A stretch of DNA of 64,000 nt, from NCBI RefSeq assembly GCF_038561935.1, contig NZ_CP102770.1:6324001-6388000 (forward strand), read 5' to 3'. The DNA is from Myxococcus stipitatus (GTDB lineage Bacteria > Myxococcota > Myxococcia > Myxococcales > Myxococcaceae). Shown one piece after another: positions 9,103 to 24,385 of the stretch (positions are counted from its first letter, which is position 1; each line of letters begins with the position of its first letter). The translations under genes and the position numbers were made by a program. The notes under the pieces were generated by a model. It did not search any database. It was given only the letters and a program-made list of their open reading frames with translations, and was not told the DNA's origin.

Positions 9103-10533
9103 ATGACCGCAGTCACCCCGCACCAGAAGCAGGACCACGCCATCGCCGACCTCTCGCTCGCCAGCTGGGGACGCAAGGAGATCAAGATCGCCGAGAGCGA
9201 GATGCCCGCGCTCATGGCCATCCGCGACGAGTACGCCAGGCAGCAGCCCCTCAAGGGCGCGCGCGTCACCGGCTCGCTGCACATGACCATCCAGACGGCC
9301 GTGCTGGTGGAGACCCTCCAGGCGCTCGGCGCCCAGGTGCGCTGGGCGTCGTGCAACATCTTCTCCACCCAGGACCACGCCGCCGCCGCGCTCGTCGCCA
9401 ACGGCACCCCGGTGTTCGCCCACAAGGGTGAGACGCTCAAGGAGTACTGGGACTTCACCCACCGCATCTTCGAGTTCGGCCCCGCGGGCAGCGACCACGA
9501 GGGTCCGAACATGATCCTGGACGACGGCGGTGACGCGACGCTGCTCATGCACCTGGGCAAGCGCGCGGAGAAGGACCCCAGCGTCATCTCCAACCCCACC
9601 AGCGAGGAGGAGCGGGAGCTCTACGCCTCCATCAAGGCGAAGCTGGCCGAGGACTCCACCTGGTACACCCGCAAGGCCGCCAAGATCATGGGCGTCACCG
9701 AGGAGACGACGACGGGCGTCCACCGCCTCCAGGAGATGTCCACCAAGGGCACGCTCCTCTTCCGCGCCATCAACGTCAACGACAGCGTGACGAAGAGCAA
9801 GTTCGACAACCTGTACGGCTGCCGTGAGTCGCTGGTGGACGGCATCAAGCGCGCCACGGACGTGATGATCGCCGGGAAGATCGCCGTCGTCGCGGGCTAC
9901 GGCGACGTGGGCAAGGGCTCCGCCCAGGCGCTGCGCGCGCTGTCCGCCCAGGTGTGGGTCACGGAGATCGACCCCATCTGCGCGCTCCAGGCCGCGATGG
10001 AGGGCTTCCGCGTCGTCACCATGGACTACGCCGCGGACAAGGCCGACATCTTCGTCACCGCCACGGGCAACAAGAGCGTCATCACCCACGACCACATGGC
10101 GCGGATGAAGGACCAGGCCATCGTGTGCAACATCGGTCACTTCGACAACGAGATCGAGGTCGCCTCGCTGGAGAAGTACAAGTGGGAGGAGATCAAGCCC
10201 CAGGTCGACCACGTCATCTTCCCGGACAACAAGCGCATCATCCTGCTCGCCAAGGGCCGGCTGGTGAACCTGGGCTGCGGCACGGGTCACCCCAGCTACG
10301 TGATGTCCAGCTCGTTCGCGAACCAGACCATCGCGCAGATCGAGCTGTACTCGCACAGCGACAAGTACCAGGTGGGCAAGGTGTACGTGCTGCCCAAGCA
10401 CCTGGATGAGAAGGTCGCCCGCCTCCAGCTCAAGAAGCTCAACGCCCAGCTCACCGAGCTGAGCGAGGAGCAGGCCGCGTACATCGGCGTCAAGAAGACC
10501 GGCCCGTACAAGCAGGAGACCTACCGCTACTAG
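9103..10533 (+). CDS. ahcY: Adenosylhomocysteinase (S-adenosyl-L-homocysteine hydrolase)
   Basis: Cytosolic NAD-dependent enzyme that splits S-adenosylhomocysteine to adenosine and homocysteine, clearing the inhibitory product of methylation. The 476-aa chain begins [13 protein letters not shown] 9103 is chosen because AGGAG lies at 9090-9094, 8 nt upstream, and the longer frame reads back through the riboswitch. Visible hallmarks are the substrate-site LDDGGD, the NAD-binding [20 protein letters not shown], and the C-terminal tail ending KQETYRY, which in the family reaches the neighbouring subunit's NAD. Length is normal. It is controlled by the SAH riboswitch just upstream and followed by a strong hairpin before folD, so it is probably monocistronic. 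Confidence 0.98.
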   Translation: MTAVTPHQKQDHAIADLSLASWGRKEIKIAESEMPALMAIRDEYARQQPLKGARVTGSLHMTIQTAVLVETLQALGAQVRWASCNIFSTQDHAAAALVANGTPVFAHKGETLKEYWDFTHRIFEFGPAGSDHEGPNMILDDGGDATLLMHLGKRAEKDPSVISNPTSEEERELYASIKAKLAEDSTWYTRKAAKIMGVTEETTTGVHRLQEMSTKGTLLFRAINVNDSVTKSKFDNLYGCRESLVDGIKRATDVMIAGKIAVVAGYGDVGKGSAQALRALSAQVWVTEIDPICALQAAMEGFRVVTMDYAADKADIFVTATGNKSVITHDHMARMKDQAIVCNIGHFDNEIEVASLEKYKWEEIKPQVDHVIFPDNKRIILLAKGRLVNLGCGTGHPSYVMSSSFANQTIAQIELYSHSDKYQVGKVYVLPKHLDEKVARLQLKKLNAQLTELSEEQAAYIGVKKTGPYKQETYRY

Positions 10534-10543
10534 GCCTCCCCCC

Positions 10544-10575
10544 ACGCCCCCTGGCCACTGGTGACCAGGGGGCGT
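10544..10575 (+). terminator. Terminator hairpin after ahcY
   Basis: An 11-bp perfect stem, ACGCCCCCTGG (10544-10554) with CCAGGGGGCGT (10565-10575), and a 10-nt loop. It starts 10 bp after the ahcY stop. Only a short TTCC follows, so it lacks a long U tract. Confidence 0.7.
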
Positions 10576-10626
10576 TCCGCCCAGAAAGAGCGCGGCAAGC
10601 CTCCACGGATGGCGTATGGAGGCCCC

Positions 10627-11514
10627 ATGGCGCGGAACATCGATGGAACCGAAATCAGCCGGGTGATGCGGGCCGAGATGGCCCAGCAGGTCGCGGACCT
10701 CCAGGCCCAGGGCGTCACCCCGGGACTCTCCGTGGTGCTCGTGGGAAACAACCCGGCGAGCCAGGCTTATGTGTCCAGCAAGACACGCGCGTGCGAGGCG
10801 CTGGGCATGAAGGGGCAGACGCTCCACCTGCCCGAGGATGTCTCCACCGAGGATCTGTTCGCCGCCATCGACCGGCTCAACGCCGACGCGTCGGTCCACG
10901 GCATCCTGGTGCAGCTCCCCCTGCCCGCGCACCTGCCCTACAAGGCCGTGCTGGAGCACATCCACCCGGACAAGGACGTGGACGGCTTCCACCCGCGCAA
11001 CGCGGGCCTGGCCTTCGTCGGAGACCCGCGCGCCTTCGTGCCCTGCACCCCCGCGGGCATCCTGGAGATGCTGCGCCGGGAGGACATCCCCACGCGCGGC
11101 AAGCACGTGGTCATCGTGGGCCGCAGCCTCATCGTCAGCAAGCCCCTGGCGTCCCTGCTGATGGCGCCCGGCCCCGACGCCACCGTCACCATCACCCACC
11201 GCCACACGCCGGACCTGGCCTCCTTCACGCGGCAGGCGGACATCCTCATCGTCGCGGTGGGCAAGCAGAACCTCATCACCGCGGACATGGTGAAGCCGGG
11301 GGTCGTCGTCATCGACGTGGGGCAGAACCGCGTCACGGACCCGGGCTCGCCCCGGGGCTACCGGATGGTGGGCGACGTGGACTTCGACGCCGTCAGCCAG
11401 GTCGCCTCCGCCATCACCCCCGTCCCCGGCGGCGTGGGCCCGATGACCATCACCATGCTCCTGGCGAACACGATTCAGTCCGCGCGCCAGGCGCTCCAGG
11501 CCCGCGCGTCGTAA
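10627..11514 (+). CDS. folD: Bifunctional methylenetetrahydrofolate dehydrogenase/cyclohydrolase FolD
   Basis: Interconverts 5,10-methylene-THF, methenyl-THF and 10-formyl-THF in the cytosolic one-carbon pool. The 295-aa chain starts at ATG 10627 (MARNIDG), with GGAGG at 10618-10622, 4 nt upstream; an in-frame ATG at 10609 is less well placed. Family motifs include YVSSKTRACEALG with the catalytic Lys, HGILVQLPLP, KDVDGFHP, PCTPAGI and the C-terminal TPVPGGVGPMT. The NADP site reads GRSLIVSKP where most homologues have GRSxxVGxP, so the second Gly is a Ser. It follows ahcY in the same direction; both serve the methionine/one-carbon cycle, but a hairpin separates them. Confidence 0.97.
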   Translation: MARNIDGTEISRVMRAEMAQQVADLQAQGVTPGLSVVLVGNNPASQAYVSSKTRACEALGMKGQTLHLPEDVSTEDLFAAIDRLNADASVHGILVQLPLPAHLPYKAVLEHIHPDKDVDGFHPRNAGLAFVGDPRAFVPCTPAGILEMLRREDIPTRGKHVVIVGRSLIVSKPLASLLMAPGPDATVTITHRHTPDLASFTRQADILIVAVGKQNLITADMVKPGVVVIDVGQNRVTDPGSPRGYRMVGDVDFDAVSQVASAITPVPGGVGPMTITMLLANTIQSARQALQARAS

Positions 11515-11526
11515 CCCCTGGAACTC

Positions 11527-11546
11527 ACGGGCCTCCCCGGGCCCGT
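11527..11546 (+). terminator. Hairpin after folD
   Basis: ACGGGCC (11527-11533) pairs with GGCCCGT (11540-11546) across a 6-nt loop, 12 bp after the folD stop. It lacks a U run, so it may be a weak terminator. Confidence 0.5.
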
Positions 11547-11658
11547 TGCGCAAAAAGCCGGGGGGTGGGGTGAATACAGGGCTGCGATTCTGTCTAGATG
11601 CGTACGTTTCCGCCTGGCGCGCGGGGCCGGTCCGCGCCGCACCCTGGACGTCCCCCAC

Positions 11659-12192
11659 ATGAAGACCTCCGTCCCCGCCCTCCTCGGACTCTGTCTCTGG
11701 CTTGCCACGCCCGGCGCGGTCCTGGCCGCGGAGCCCCGCGCGCTCGATTTCAGCCAGGGACTGCTGCTGGCCCGCTTGAGGGAGCGCACCACCGTGGCCG
11801 CGCGGGCCCAGGCCGAAGGGGGCCGCTCGCGTGCCTTCAACATCGACATGGGCGACTCCGACGACGCCCTCGCCACACACATCTGGCTGGTGCCCCTGAT
11901 TCTCACGGGCCTGGGGCTCGTCACCGGCATCACCGTCTGTGCCTCCGACTACACGGACGACGACTTCTGCCAGCGCAGCATCCTCACGGGCCTCGTGGTG
12001 GGAGCGGGCCTGGGGTTGGGCTATCTCGGACTCGCCGCCGATACCGGAGGGGATGACTTCAGTGGCGAGCTGAGCCGCGGACGCTCGCCCCGGGACGCGC
12101 GCAAGGGACGGTTCGGCCTCCCGCTCGGCATGGCCCCGTCCATGGGGGTGGTCCAGGACCGCGCCGTGGTGGGGCTCGGCGGTCACTTCTGA
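11659..12192 (+). CDS. Exported or membrane protein of unknown function, 177 aa
   Basis: The family is not recognised. ATG 11659 opens a clear Sec signal peptide (MKTSVPALLGLCLWL, then a likely AxA cleavage site at VLAAEP, residues ~22-25). The mature part has two hydrophobic segments, around residues 73-96 (IWLVPLILTGLGLVTG) and 112-131 (ILTGLVVGAGLGLGYLGLAA), separated by an acidic loop with two Cys residues (CASDYTDDDFC). A glycine-rich C-terminus ends VVGLGGHF. An envelope protein is likely. It stands alone between folD and the thiolase gene and has only a poor ribosome site. Confidence 0.7.
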   Translation: MKTSVPALLGLCLWLATPGAVLAAEPRALDFSQGLLLARLRERTTVAARAQAEGGRSRAFNIDMGDSDDALATHIWLVPLILTGLGLVTGITVCASDYTDDDFCQRSILTGLVVGAGLGLGYLGLAADTGGDDFSGELSRGRSPRDARKGRFGLPLGMAPSMGVVQDRAVVGLGGHF

Positions 12193-12242
12193 CGCTCCCG
12201 CCAGGAGCCTCCTCGCAATCCCAGACACCTGTCGCGCACGGT

Positions 12243-12262
12243 CCTCCGCGATTCCTCGGAGG
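12243..12262 (+). terminator. Possible terminator before the thiolase gene
   Basis: CCTCCG (12243-12248) pairs with CGGAGG (12257-12262) across an 8-nt loop, about 50 bp after the 177-aa gene. The stem is short and there is no U tract. The remainder of the 170-bp gap up to 12363 shows nothing else certain. Confidence 0.3.
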
Positions 12263-12363
12263 GTATGGGTCCTCCAGGAAGGAATACCCCATCCCCACCG
12301 GTTCGCGGATACTCGCTCCGTCCGTCACAGGTCAGTCCAACCGGATTCCCAAGGAGGCTCCCG

Positions 12364-13575
<1,212 letters not shown>

Positions 13576-13616
13576 GTTCTCCAAGACTTCCTTCCGACAA
13601 GATTCGAGCGAATCCC

Positions 13617-15794
13617 ATGAGCGAGCAGAACACCATCCGCTGGGAACAGGATGCCGACGGCATCGTCCTCTTGACGATGGACGACCCGAACCAGTCCGCC
13701 AACACGATGAACGCCGCGTACATCGCGTCCATGCGGGCGACGGTGAACCGTCTGGCCAAGGAGAAGGCCTCCATCACCGGCGTCATCCTCACCTCCGCGA
13801 AGAAGACCTTCTTCGCCGGCGGCGACCTCAAGGACCTGTTGCGCATCCGCAAGGAGGACGCGAAGCAGGCCTTCGAGTTCGGTCAGGAGATCAAGGCGCA
13901 GCTGCGCGTGCTGGAGACGCTGGGCAAGCCCGTGGTCGCCGCCATCAACGGCGCGGCCCTGGGCGGTGGGCTGGAGATTGCCCTCGCGTGTCACCGCCGC
14001 ATCGTCGCCGACGTGAAGGGCGCGCAGATTGGCCTGCCGGAAGTGACGCTGGGCCTGTTGCCCGGTGGCGGCGGCGTGGTGCGCACCGTGCGCATGCTGG
14101 GCATCGTGGACGCGATGATGAAGGTGCTGCTCCAGGGCCAGCGCTACCGCCCCAAGGAGGCCCAGGAGGTGGGCCTGGTGCATGAGGTGGTGGACTCCGT
14201 GGAGGCGCTGCTGCCCGCGGCCAAGGCGTGGGTGAAGGCGAACCCGAGCGCGCAGCAGCCGTGGGACGCCAAGGGCTACAAGATTCCGGGCGGCACGCCG
14301 TCCTCGCCCGGCCTGGCGGCCAACCTGCCCGCCTTCCCCGCCAACCTGCGCAAGCAGATCAAGGGCACGAACCTGCCCGCCCCGCGCGCCATCATGGCCG
14401 TGGCGGTGGAGAGCACGCAGGTGGACGTGGACACCGCGTTCACCATCGAGTCGCGCTACTTCACCGAGCTCGTCACGGGCCAGGTCGCGAAGAACATGAT
14501 TCAGGCGTTCTTCTTCGACATGCAGCACATCAACTCCGGCGGCGGGCGGCCCAAGGGCTATCCGCAGCACACCGCGAAGAAGGTGGGCGTGCTGGGCGCG
14601 GGGATGATGGGCGCGGGCATCGCCTACGTGTGCGCCAAGGCGGGCATCGACGTGGTGCTCAAGGACGTGAGCCAGGCCGCCGCGGAGAAGGGCAAGCAGT
14701 ACTCCGTCAAGCTCGTGGAGAAGGGCCTGCAGAAGGGCAAGACGACGAAGGAGAAGGGCGACGCGCTGCTGGCGCGAATCACCCCCACCGCGGACCCGGC
14801 GGCGCTCCAGGGCTGCGACCTGGTCATCGAGGCCGTCTTCGAGAGCGTGGAGCTCAAGCACAAGGTCTTCCAGGAGGTCCAGGGCGTCGTGGCCCCGGAC
14901 GCGGTGCTGGCATCCAACACCTCCACGCTGCCCATCACCCAGCTGGCGGAAGGGGTGAAGCGCTCCGAGGACTTCGTGGGCATGCACTTCTTCTCCCCCG
15001 TGGACAAGATGCCGCTCCTGGAGCTCATCGCGGGCAAGAAGACGAGCGACGCCACGCTGGCGAAGGCCATCGACATCGCGGTGCAGATTGGCAAGACGCC
15101 CATCGTCGTCAATGACAGCCGGGGCTTCTTCACCAGCCGCGTCATCGGCACGTTCCTCAACGAGGCCATCGCCATGGTGGGCGAGGGCCTGGCGCCCGCC
15201 TCCATCGAGCAGGCGGGACTCCAGGCGGGCTACCCCGCCGCGCCGCTGTCCCTCATGGACGAGCTCACGCTGACGCTGCCGCGCAAGATTCGTCAGGAGA
15301 CGAAGGCGGCCGTGGAGGCCTCCGGCCAGACGTGGGTGGAGCACGGCAGCGCCGCCGTCATCGATGCGTTGATTGACAAACATGGGCGCAAGGGCCGCTC
15401 CACCGGCGGCGGCTTCTACGACTACGCCGACGACAAGCGCGTGGGACTGTGGCCGGGCCTCGCCCAGCACTTCACCCGCGCGGGCCACACCATCCCCTTC
15501 GAGGACATGAAGGACCGGATGCTGTTCGCCGAGGCCATCGACACGGTGCGCTGCTTCGACGAGGGCGTGCTGCGCTCGGCGGCGGACGCCAACATCGGCT
15601 CCATCCTGGGCATCGGCTTCCCGCCCTGGACGGGCGGCGTGGCCCAGTTCATCAACGGCTACGAGGGCCCCACCGGCACCGGGCTGAAGGGCTTCATCCT
15701 CCGGGCGCGCGAGCTGGCGGAGCGCTACGGCAAGCACTTCCTGCCCCCCGCGTCGCTCGTCGAGAAGGCCGAGAAGGGTGAGCTCCTGAAGTAA
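13617..15794 (+). CDS. Fused enoyl-CoA hydratase/3-hydroxyacyl-CoA dehydrogenase (FadJ/FadB-type)
   Basis: Multifunctional beta-oxidation protein of 725 aa, matching the family length. Residues ~1-200 are a crotonase domain with the oxyanion-hole FFAGGDLK, the NGAALGGGLEIALA stretch and catalytic Glu in GLPEVTLGLLPGGGG. Residues ~320-700 are the NAD-dependent dehydrogenase: VGVLGAGMMGAGIA binds NAD, SNTSTLPI and GMHFFSPVDKMPLLE carry the catalytic His/Glu region, and a C-terminal domain ends at GELLK. Substrate flows to the thiolase encoded just upstream. ATG 13617 lacks a strong ribosome site, so coupling to the upstream gene is possible. A perfect hairpin follows. Confidence 0.95.
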   Translation: MSEQNTIRWEQDADGIVLLTMDDPNQSANTMNAAYIASMRATVNRLAKEKASITGVILTSAKKTFFAGGDLKDLLRIRKEDAKQAFEFGQEIKAQLRVLETLGKPVVAAINGAALGGGLEIALACHRRIVADVKGAQIGLPEVTLGLLPGGGGVVRTVRMLGIVDAMMKVLLQGQRYRPKEAQEVGLVHEVVDSVEALLPAAKAWVKANPSAQQPWDAKGYKIPGGTPSSPGLAANLPAFPANLRKQIKGTNLPAPRAIMAVAVESTQVDVDTAFTIESRYFTELVTGQVAKNMIQAFFFDMQHINSGGGRPKGYPQHTAKKVGVLGAGMMGAGIAYVCAKAGIDVVLKDVSQAAAEKGKQYSVKLVEKGLQKGKTTKEKGDALLARITPTADPAALQGCDLVIEAVFESVELKHKVFQEVQGVVAPDAVLASNTSTLPITQLAEGVKRSEDFVGMHFFSPVDKMPLLELIAGKKTSDATLAKAIDIAVQIGKTPIVVNDSRGFFTSRVIGTFLNEAIAMVGEGLAPASIEQAGLQAGYPAAPLSLMDELTLTLPRKIRQETKAAVEASGQTWVEHGSAAVIDALIDKHGRKGRSTGGGFYDYADDKRVGLWPGLAQHFTRAGHTIPFEDMKDRMLFAEAIDTVRCFDEGVLRSAADANIGSILGIGFPPWTGGVAQFINGYEGPTGTGLKGFILRARELAERYGKHFLPPASLVEKAEKGELLK

Positions 15795-15806
15795 CCGCTC
15801 TCACCC

Positions 15807-15835
15807 CGTGACGGGCTCTTCCAGGGCCCGTCACG
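15807..15835 (+). terminator. Terminator of the beta-oxidation operon
   Basis: CGTGACGGGC (15807-15816) pairs perfectly with GCCCGTCACG (15826-15835) across a 9-nt loop, 12 bp after the stop. It is followed by TCGGTTGCCTTTC, weakly T-rich. Confidence 0.75.
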
Positions 15836-15928
15836 TCGGTTGCCTTTCAGGACCCTCCAAACCCGACAGCTCCTCAACCCATGCTTTTCCGGTCATAATG
15901 ACTGGCATCGCTGTCGAGGAGGCTCGTG

Positions 15929-16897
15929 ATGTTCAACGTCATGCAGGTCGCAAGGCAGCTCAAGAGCGCGGTGCTGGCGGACCCGGAGCGCTTCTACTCG
16001 AACGAGACGGGCGCCTGGGTCACCGGCCTCCCCAAGCCCCAAGACATCCACGTCGTGACGGGCCGGGAGCCCTTCTGGATAAACCTGGGCTACTGGCGCG
16101 ACGTGGAGCGGGTGGACGAGACGAACTGCGAGCGGGTGGGTGAGCTGTTCATGACCGCACAGGCGCAGCTGGCCCACCTGCTCGCACGCACGGCGCGGTT
16201 GAGCAAGCACGACTCGGTCCTGGACTGCGGGTTTGGCTATGCGGACCAGGACATCCTCTGGGCGGAGGAATACCGTCCCGCGCGAATCATTGGCATCAAT
16301 GTCACACCCAACCAGGTCCGCATCGGCCAGGAGCGCGTCAGGCTCATGGGGTTGGAGTCGGTGGTGCGGTTGGAATTGGGCTCGGCGACGCGGATTCCGT
16401 ACGGCTCCGGGGAGTTCGACGTCGTCTTCGCCCTGGAGTCCGCCATGCATTTCCGGACCCGAGGCGACTTCCTCCGCGAGGCCATCCGGGTGCTGAGGCC
16501 GGGGGGGCGTCTGGTGATGGCGGACATGTGCCAGAAGACGGACCGCGAGTCGGGCAGCGGGCTGCGCCGCCGGCTGCGTCACCGCTACTGGCGGGGCCGG
16601 ATTGCCTTTCCGGAGGCCAATGTCTGGACCACGCAGCGCTACCTCGCGGAGCTGCGGGAGGCGGGATTTCAGAAGGTCCGGCTGGAGTCCATCGCCTCGG
16701 ATGTCTACCCCGCCGTCAACACGGCGCTGGCGGCGCTGCGAGGCATGACGGCCGCCGAGCGGAGGCCGGGCGACATCACGGTCGCCAAGGTGCGGGAGGA
16801 CGTGCGGCGCGCCCGGCAGATGGAGTTCGAGCAGCTCCAATGGCTGACGCTGTTCAACTGCGACGAGTACGCCGTCGTCCACGCGGAGAAGCCCTGA
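15929..16897 (+). CDS. Class I SAM-dependent methyltransferase, natural-product/small-molecule type
   Basis: Rossmann-fold methyltransferase of 322 aa that transfers the methyl group of SAM to an unidentified small molecule. Motif I reads VLDCGFGYADQDI (~residues 93-105), a later acidic residue lies in EFDVVFALESAMHF, and the post-I strand in GGRLVMADMC, as in the sugar/polyketide O-methyltransferase group. ATG 15929 is 6 nt after AGGAGG (15917-15922); the overlapping GTG 15926 is too close. It is a single gene between the fatty-acid operon and enolase, and is followed by a terminator on the opposite strand. Substrate cannot be deduced. Confidence 0.85.
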   Translation: MFNVMQVARQLKSAVLADPERFYSNETGAWVTGLPKPQDIHVVTGREPFWINLGYWRDVERVDETNCERVGELFMTAQAQLAHLLARTARLSKHDSVLDCGFGYADQDILWAEEYRPARIIGINVTPNQVRIGQERVRLMGLESVVRLELGSATRIPYGSGEFDVVFALESAMHFRTRGDFLREAIRVLRPGGRLVMADMCQKTDRESGSGLRRRLRHRYWRGRIAFPEANVWTTQRYLAELREAGFQKVRLESIASDVYPAVNTALAALRGMTAAERRPGDITVAKVREDVRRARQMEFEQLQWLTLFNCDEYAVVHAEKP

Positions 16898-16972
16898 GGA
16901 GCGGGCCTCCGCCGGCGACGTGCGGTGCCGCTCCCGGCGCGAACCGCGGGACTGGGACGTCCGCGTGACGGG

Positions 16973-17010
16973 AAAAGAGAACGGCGGCCGGGTGAGAGAC
17001 CCGACCGCCG
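16973..17010 (-). terminator. Enolase terminator
   Basis: On the minus strand a 12-bp stem (16999-17010 with 16982-16993, one G-T wobble, 5-nt loop) is followed by TTCTCTTTT. It is the most classical intrinsic terminator in the window, 27 bp after the enolase stop. Confidence 0.85.
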
Positions 17011-17036
17011 GACGAAGACCTCGGGACGTCAGGACC

Positions 17037-21806
<4,770 letters not shown>

Positions 21807-21810
<4 letters not shown>

Positions 21811-22418
21811 TCCCGACCTCCTTGCTCCTCGATGAGTTGCGCGTGGTAGGCCGCGAGCCGCTGCTCCAGCCCTTCCAGGCAGTGGGCGGTGACAAAGGCC
21901 TTGAGGATGCGACGGACCTCGAAGGTGTCCTCCTCGCCCAGGGGCTTGAGGAATCCCATGCCCACCGCCCGCTCGATGTCTTGATTCACGCGCTCCACCC
22001 AGCGCACCTCGTTCGTGCCCTCCGGGAGGAACAGCCGCACGAGCTCCTGAAGCTCATGACGACGCATCACCAGACGCGTTCCCCCCGCCGCCGCATCCGC
22101 GTCCGCCAGGCGCTTGCGCAGGAGCGCGAGCAGCAGGCTCAAGCCGTAGCCCAACTGCCTCCGAGCGATGAGCCGAGGCAGCTCGCTCGTCCCCTCTCCT
22201 TCCGCGCGCTGGCGGAGAAAGGCGTAACCCTCCGGCTCATCCAGGGCCAATCCCAACCCCAGCACGGACACCTGGTCACTGACCCGTGCATGCAACTTGA
22301 GCAAGGATTGCCAGAGCGAGGGGCTCTCCTCCCGGTAGACCACGCCCTTCAAGAGCGAGACGACCACGAGCGACAGGGCATCCGGGGCTTCGGCGACATG
22401 AGACATGGGAGCGGTCAT
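21807..22418 (-). CDS. jetB: JetB/MksE-like protein (DUF4194)
   Basis: Small winged-helix-type accessory subunit (203 aa) that in condensins of the Muk/Mks/Wadjet class bridges kleisin and SMC heads. The sequence is mostly helical; a central LPRLIARRQLGYGLSLLLALL stretch and the C-terminal VRWVERVNQDIERAVGMGFL resemble DUF4194 proteins. It overlaps both neighbours by 4 bp (22415-22418 and 21807-21810), so the three subunits are made in coupled amounts. Assignment depends strongly on operon context. Confidence 0.8.
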
Positions 22419-23851
22419 CGGAGAAAGAGCACCAGGGGAAGGGTCGCGCGACGGGGGAGTCCCCGCGCATCGGTCCAGAAGAGTTCCTGCGTCCGCGATT
22501 CGTCGACCGAGGCCTTCCGGTCTTCCGATGCCAGGCTCAGGTAGACGACGAGCTCGGCGAGGCCGTGCTCCAGGGGATGGCTCCGGACCAGGTCCGCGAG
22601 CGAGACCTGCTCACGGTCCTGGAGCGCCTGCCGGACGTTCGAGCGCAGCCGTGTCTTGTCGATGTACGCGAGGTTGAAGAGCGCGTCCGAGGGCACGTCC
22701 TCCGTCGCCTCCAACACCTCTTCATCCGCCATCTGCGAGCGCGACGGCGGAGAGTACAGCGGGCGCTCCAGCGGGAGGTCCAGCGTGGGAGCGAGCTCGT
22801 CCAGCTCCAGGAAGGGGCCCTCGGGAGGGCTCGCTCGCAAGGCGAGGGCGTGCTTCTCGATGCCTCGCAGGACCTGGAGGATGCGACGGTTCTCCCACCA
22901 CACGCGGTCATCCAGGAAGCGGCGGAGCTGGCCGGAGAGCCTCGCCACGGTGCGCTGGGTGTGCTCTCCCGCCTCCAGCCAATCGAAGTGGATGCGCAAG
23001 AGGCGCGGGTCGGGTTGCAGCGACTGAATCGCCGGGTGCGCGAGGATGCGCTCCAGGTTCTTCGTGAGGACGTCCTTGCGCTCGGGGGACATGAGGAAGT
23101 CCCAGAAGGCTCGGAAGCTGCGCCCCTGGTCCGAGCCGCTGATGGCGTCTCGCTCCCCCAGCACGGTCTCCAGCAGCTCGCCCCGCGTGCCTTCCCAGGT
23201 GGCGATGCGCTCACGCACACGGCGGTCCAGCGCATGGAAGCTGTCTTCCAGGGCGCGGAAGTCGGACAGCAAGCCGCGCGCGGTGTCGGACATCTGCTGG
23301 AAGCGGTCCTTGAGCGCGGACTCATCGAGGAGGTCCAGGTGGCCCGCACGCACCCGAGCCATCTCCGCCTCCAGCTCCGCCTTGCGCCGCTCCAGCTCCG
23401 CGAGCCGCGCGCCTGGGTCCGGCTCCGTCCCTTCCGTCATCTCCTGGAGGAGGTGAAACACGGTGAGCAATCGGGACTCGGTGCCCACGAAGGGTTGCTC
23501 GGTGAGCTGGCTCAGCCATCGGAGGGCGCGCTCCGCCGCGGGCGTCAGGTCGAAGTGTGGCTCGTCGGTATCGGGGGGATAGAACTTGCGCAGCCACCCC
23601 GCGCTATCGGCGGCCCACTCGTCGAGATAGATGCTCGCGGCTCGAGGAAAGGCCGTCTCCCCTCGCTGCTCGCGGAGGGCGTGAAGATGGTCCTCCAGCC
23701 GCAACACCAGCTCCCGCTGCGGGATGGCGCGGGCATTGGATGCCACGAATACCCGATGCAGGAAGCTGGCGATGAGCGAGGCATTGCCCGCGACCAACAG
23801 CCGCCAGGCGGGATGTTTCAGACGCAAGGTCTCCAGCGTCGAGAAGTCCAT
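22415..23851 (-). CDS. jetA: JetA/MksF-like kleisin subunit (DUF3375)
   Basis: First gene of the jet operon; 478 aa. The N-terminus (TLETLRLKHPAWRLLVAGNA) and the mid-protein Glu/Arg coiled coil (~residues 145-190) match DUF3375 proteins, the kleisin component of Wadjet type I, which protects against plasmids by recognising small circular DNA. The C-terminus ends LPRRATLPLVLFLR. The ATG at 23851 follows about 150 bp without a gene. A weak TATGAAT lies near the start, but no convincing -35 was found. Confidence 0.85.
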   Translation of the reverse strand: MDFSTLETLRLKHPAWRLLVAGNASLIASFLHRVFVASNARAIPQRELVLRLEDHLHALREQRGETAFPRAASIYLDEWAADSAGWLRKFYPPDTDEPHFDLTPAAERALRWLSQLTEQPFVGTESRLLTVFHLLQEMTEGTEPDPGARLAELERRKAELEAEMARVRAGHLDLLDESALKDRFQQMSDTARGLLSDFRALEDSFHALDRRVRERIATWEGTRGELLETVLGERDAISGSDQGRSFRAFWDFLMSPERKDVLTKNLERILAHPAIQSLQPDPRLLRIHFDWLEAGEHTQRTVARLSGQLRRFLDDRVWWENRRILQVLRGIEKHALALRASPPEGPFLELDELAPTLDLPLERPLYSPPSRSQMADEEVLEATEDVPSDALFNLAYIDKTRLRSNVRQALQDREQVSLADLVRSHPLEHGLAELVVYLSLASEDRKASVDESRTQELFWTDARGLPRRATLPLVLFLR

Positions 23852-24004
23852 GACGCTTCATTCATACACTTCGGCTCTGACATGCCCTGGTAACCTCACA
23901 GGTGGTTGCGGAGCTGACCTTGGAATGTCCTGCCTGGTTGGCTGCCCACGTCCAAGTGGCCAGGCACCGCGTCTCCTGGACGTGGTTCAAGCTCCTGCGC
24001 GCGC

Positions 24005-24277
24005 TCAGAAGCGAGGAAGCGCGAGCAGGTTGTCCTGCTTCAGCGCATTGGGCTCTGTCCGGAGGTAGGGCGGATCCGCATTCACGACGGCGACCCGGAC
24101 GTCCCCCGTCTTCGCGCGGACGTAGGCGTTGTTACCCGCGGACCGGACCCACTCCACCATCTCGGAAGGAGCACTGTTGCCCTTCCGCCGGGTCTTCGGC
24201 TCGTCCCACTTGTACTCCGCGATGTGCTCCAGCCCGAGACCACCCTCCAGGTGAACCGCCGTGATGTAGCGCAACAT
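24005..24277 (-). CDS. DUF3892 domain protein, 90 aa
   Basis: Small soluble protein that matches the DUF3892 pattern almost end to end: an N-terminal ITAVHLEG strand, EHIAEYKWDE, SEMVEWVRSAGNNAYVRAK, VAVVNADPPYLRT and the C-terminal DNLLALPRF. ATG 24277 is preceded by AAGGAG at a good distance; the open frame continues upstream through the terminator hairpin and is not used. Function of the family is unknown; members are often found alone or near defence genes. It lies about 150 bp past the jetA start on the same strand. Confidence 0.85.
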   Translation of the reverse strand: MLRYITAVHLEGGLGLEHIAEYKWDEPKTRRKGNSAPSEMVEWVRSAGNNAYVRAKTGDVRVAVVNADPPYLRTEPNALKQDNLLALPRF

Positions 24278-24298
24278 GGACGCTCCTTTGTGTGAGGA

Positions 24299-24316
24299 CG
24301 GGGCCCCCGGGCCCCG
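24299..24316 (-). terminator. Hairpin between the diiron-protein and DUF3892 genes
   Basis: CGGGGCC (24299-24305) pairs with GGCCCCG (24310-24316) around a 4-nt loop. It sits about 70 bp past the stop of the upstream minus-strand gene. Confidence 0.5.
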
Positions 24317-24385
24317 CCTTCGCCGTGCACGATGCGCTCCTCGTTCGCGACGCGTCTCTCCCCCCAAGGAGGTAGCTCCTGGCGG

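Noticed and set aside
9097-12228. 1043-codon minus-strand frame opposite ahcY and folD
   Set aside because: Low-complexity His/Gly/Arg/Val composition, antisense to two unmistakable enzymes.
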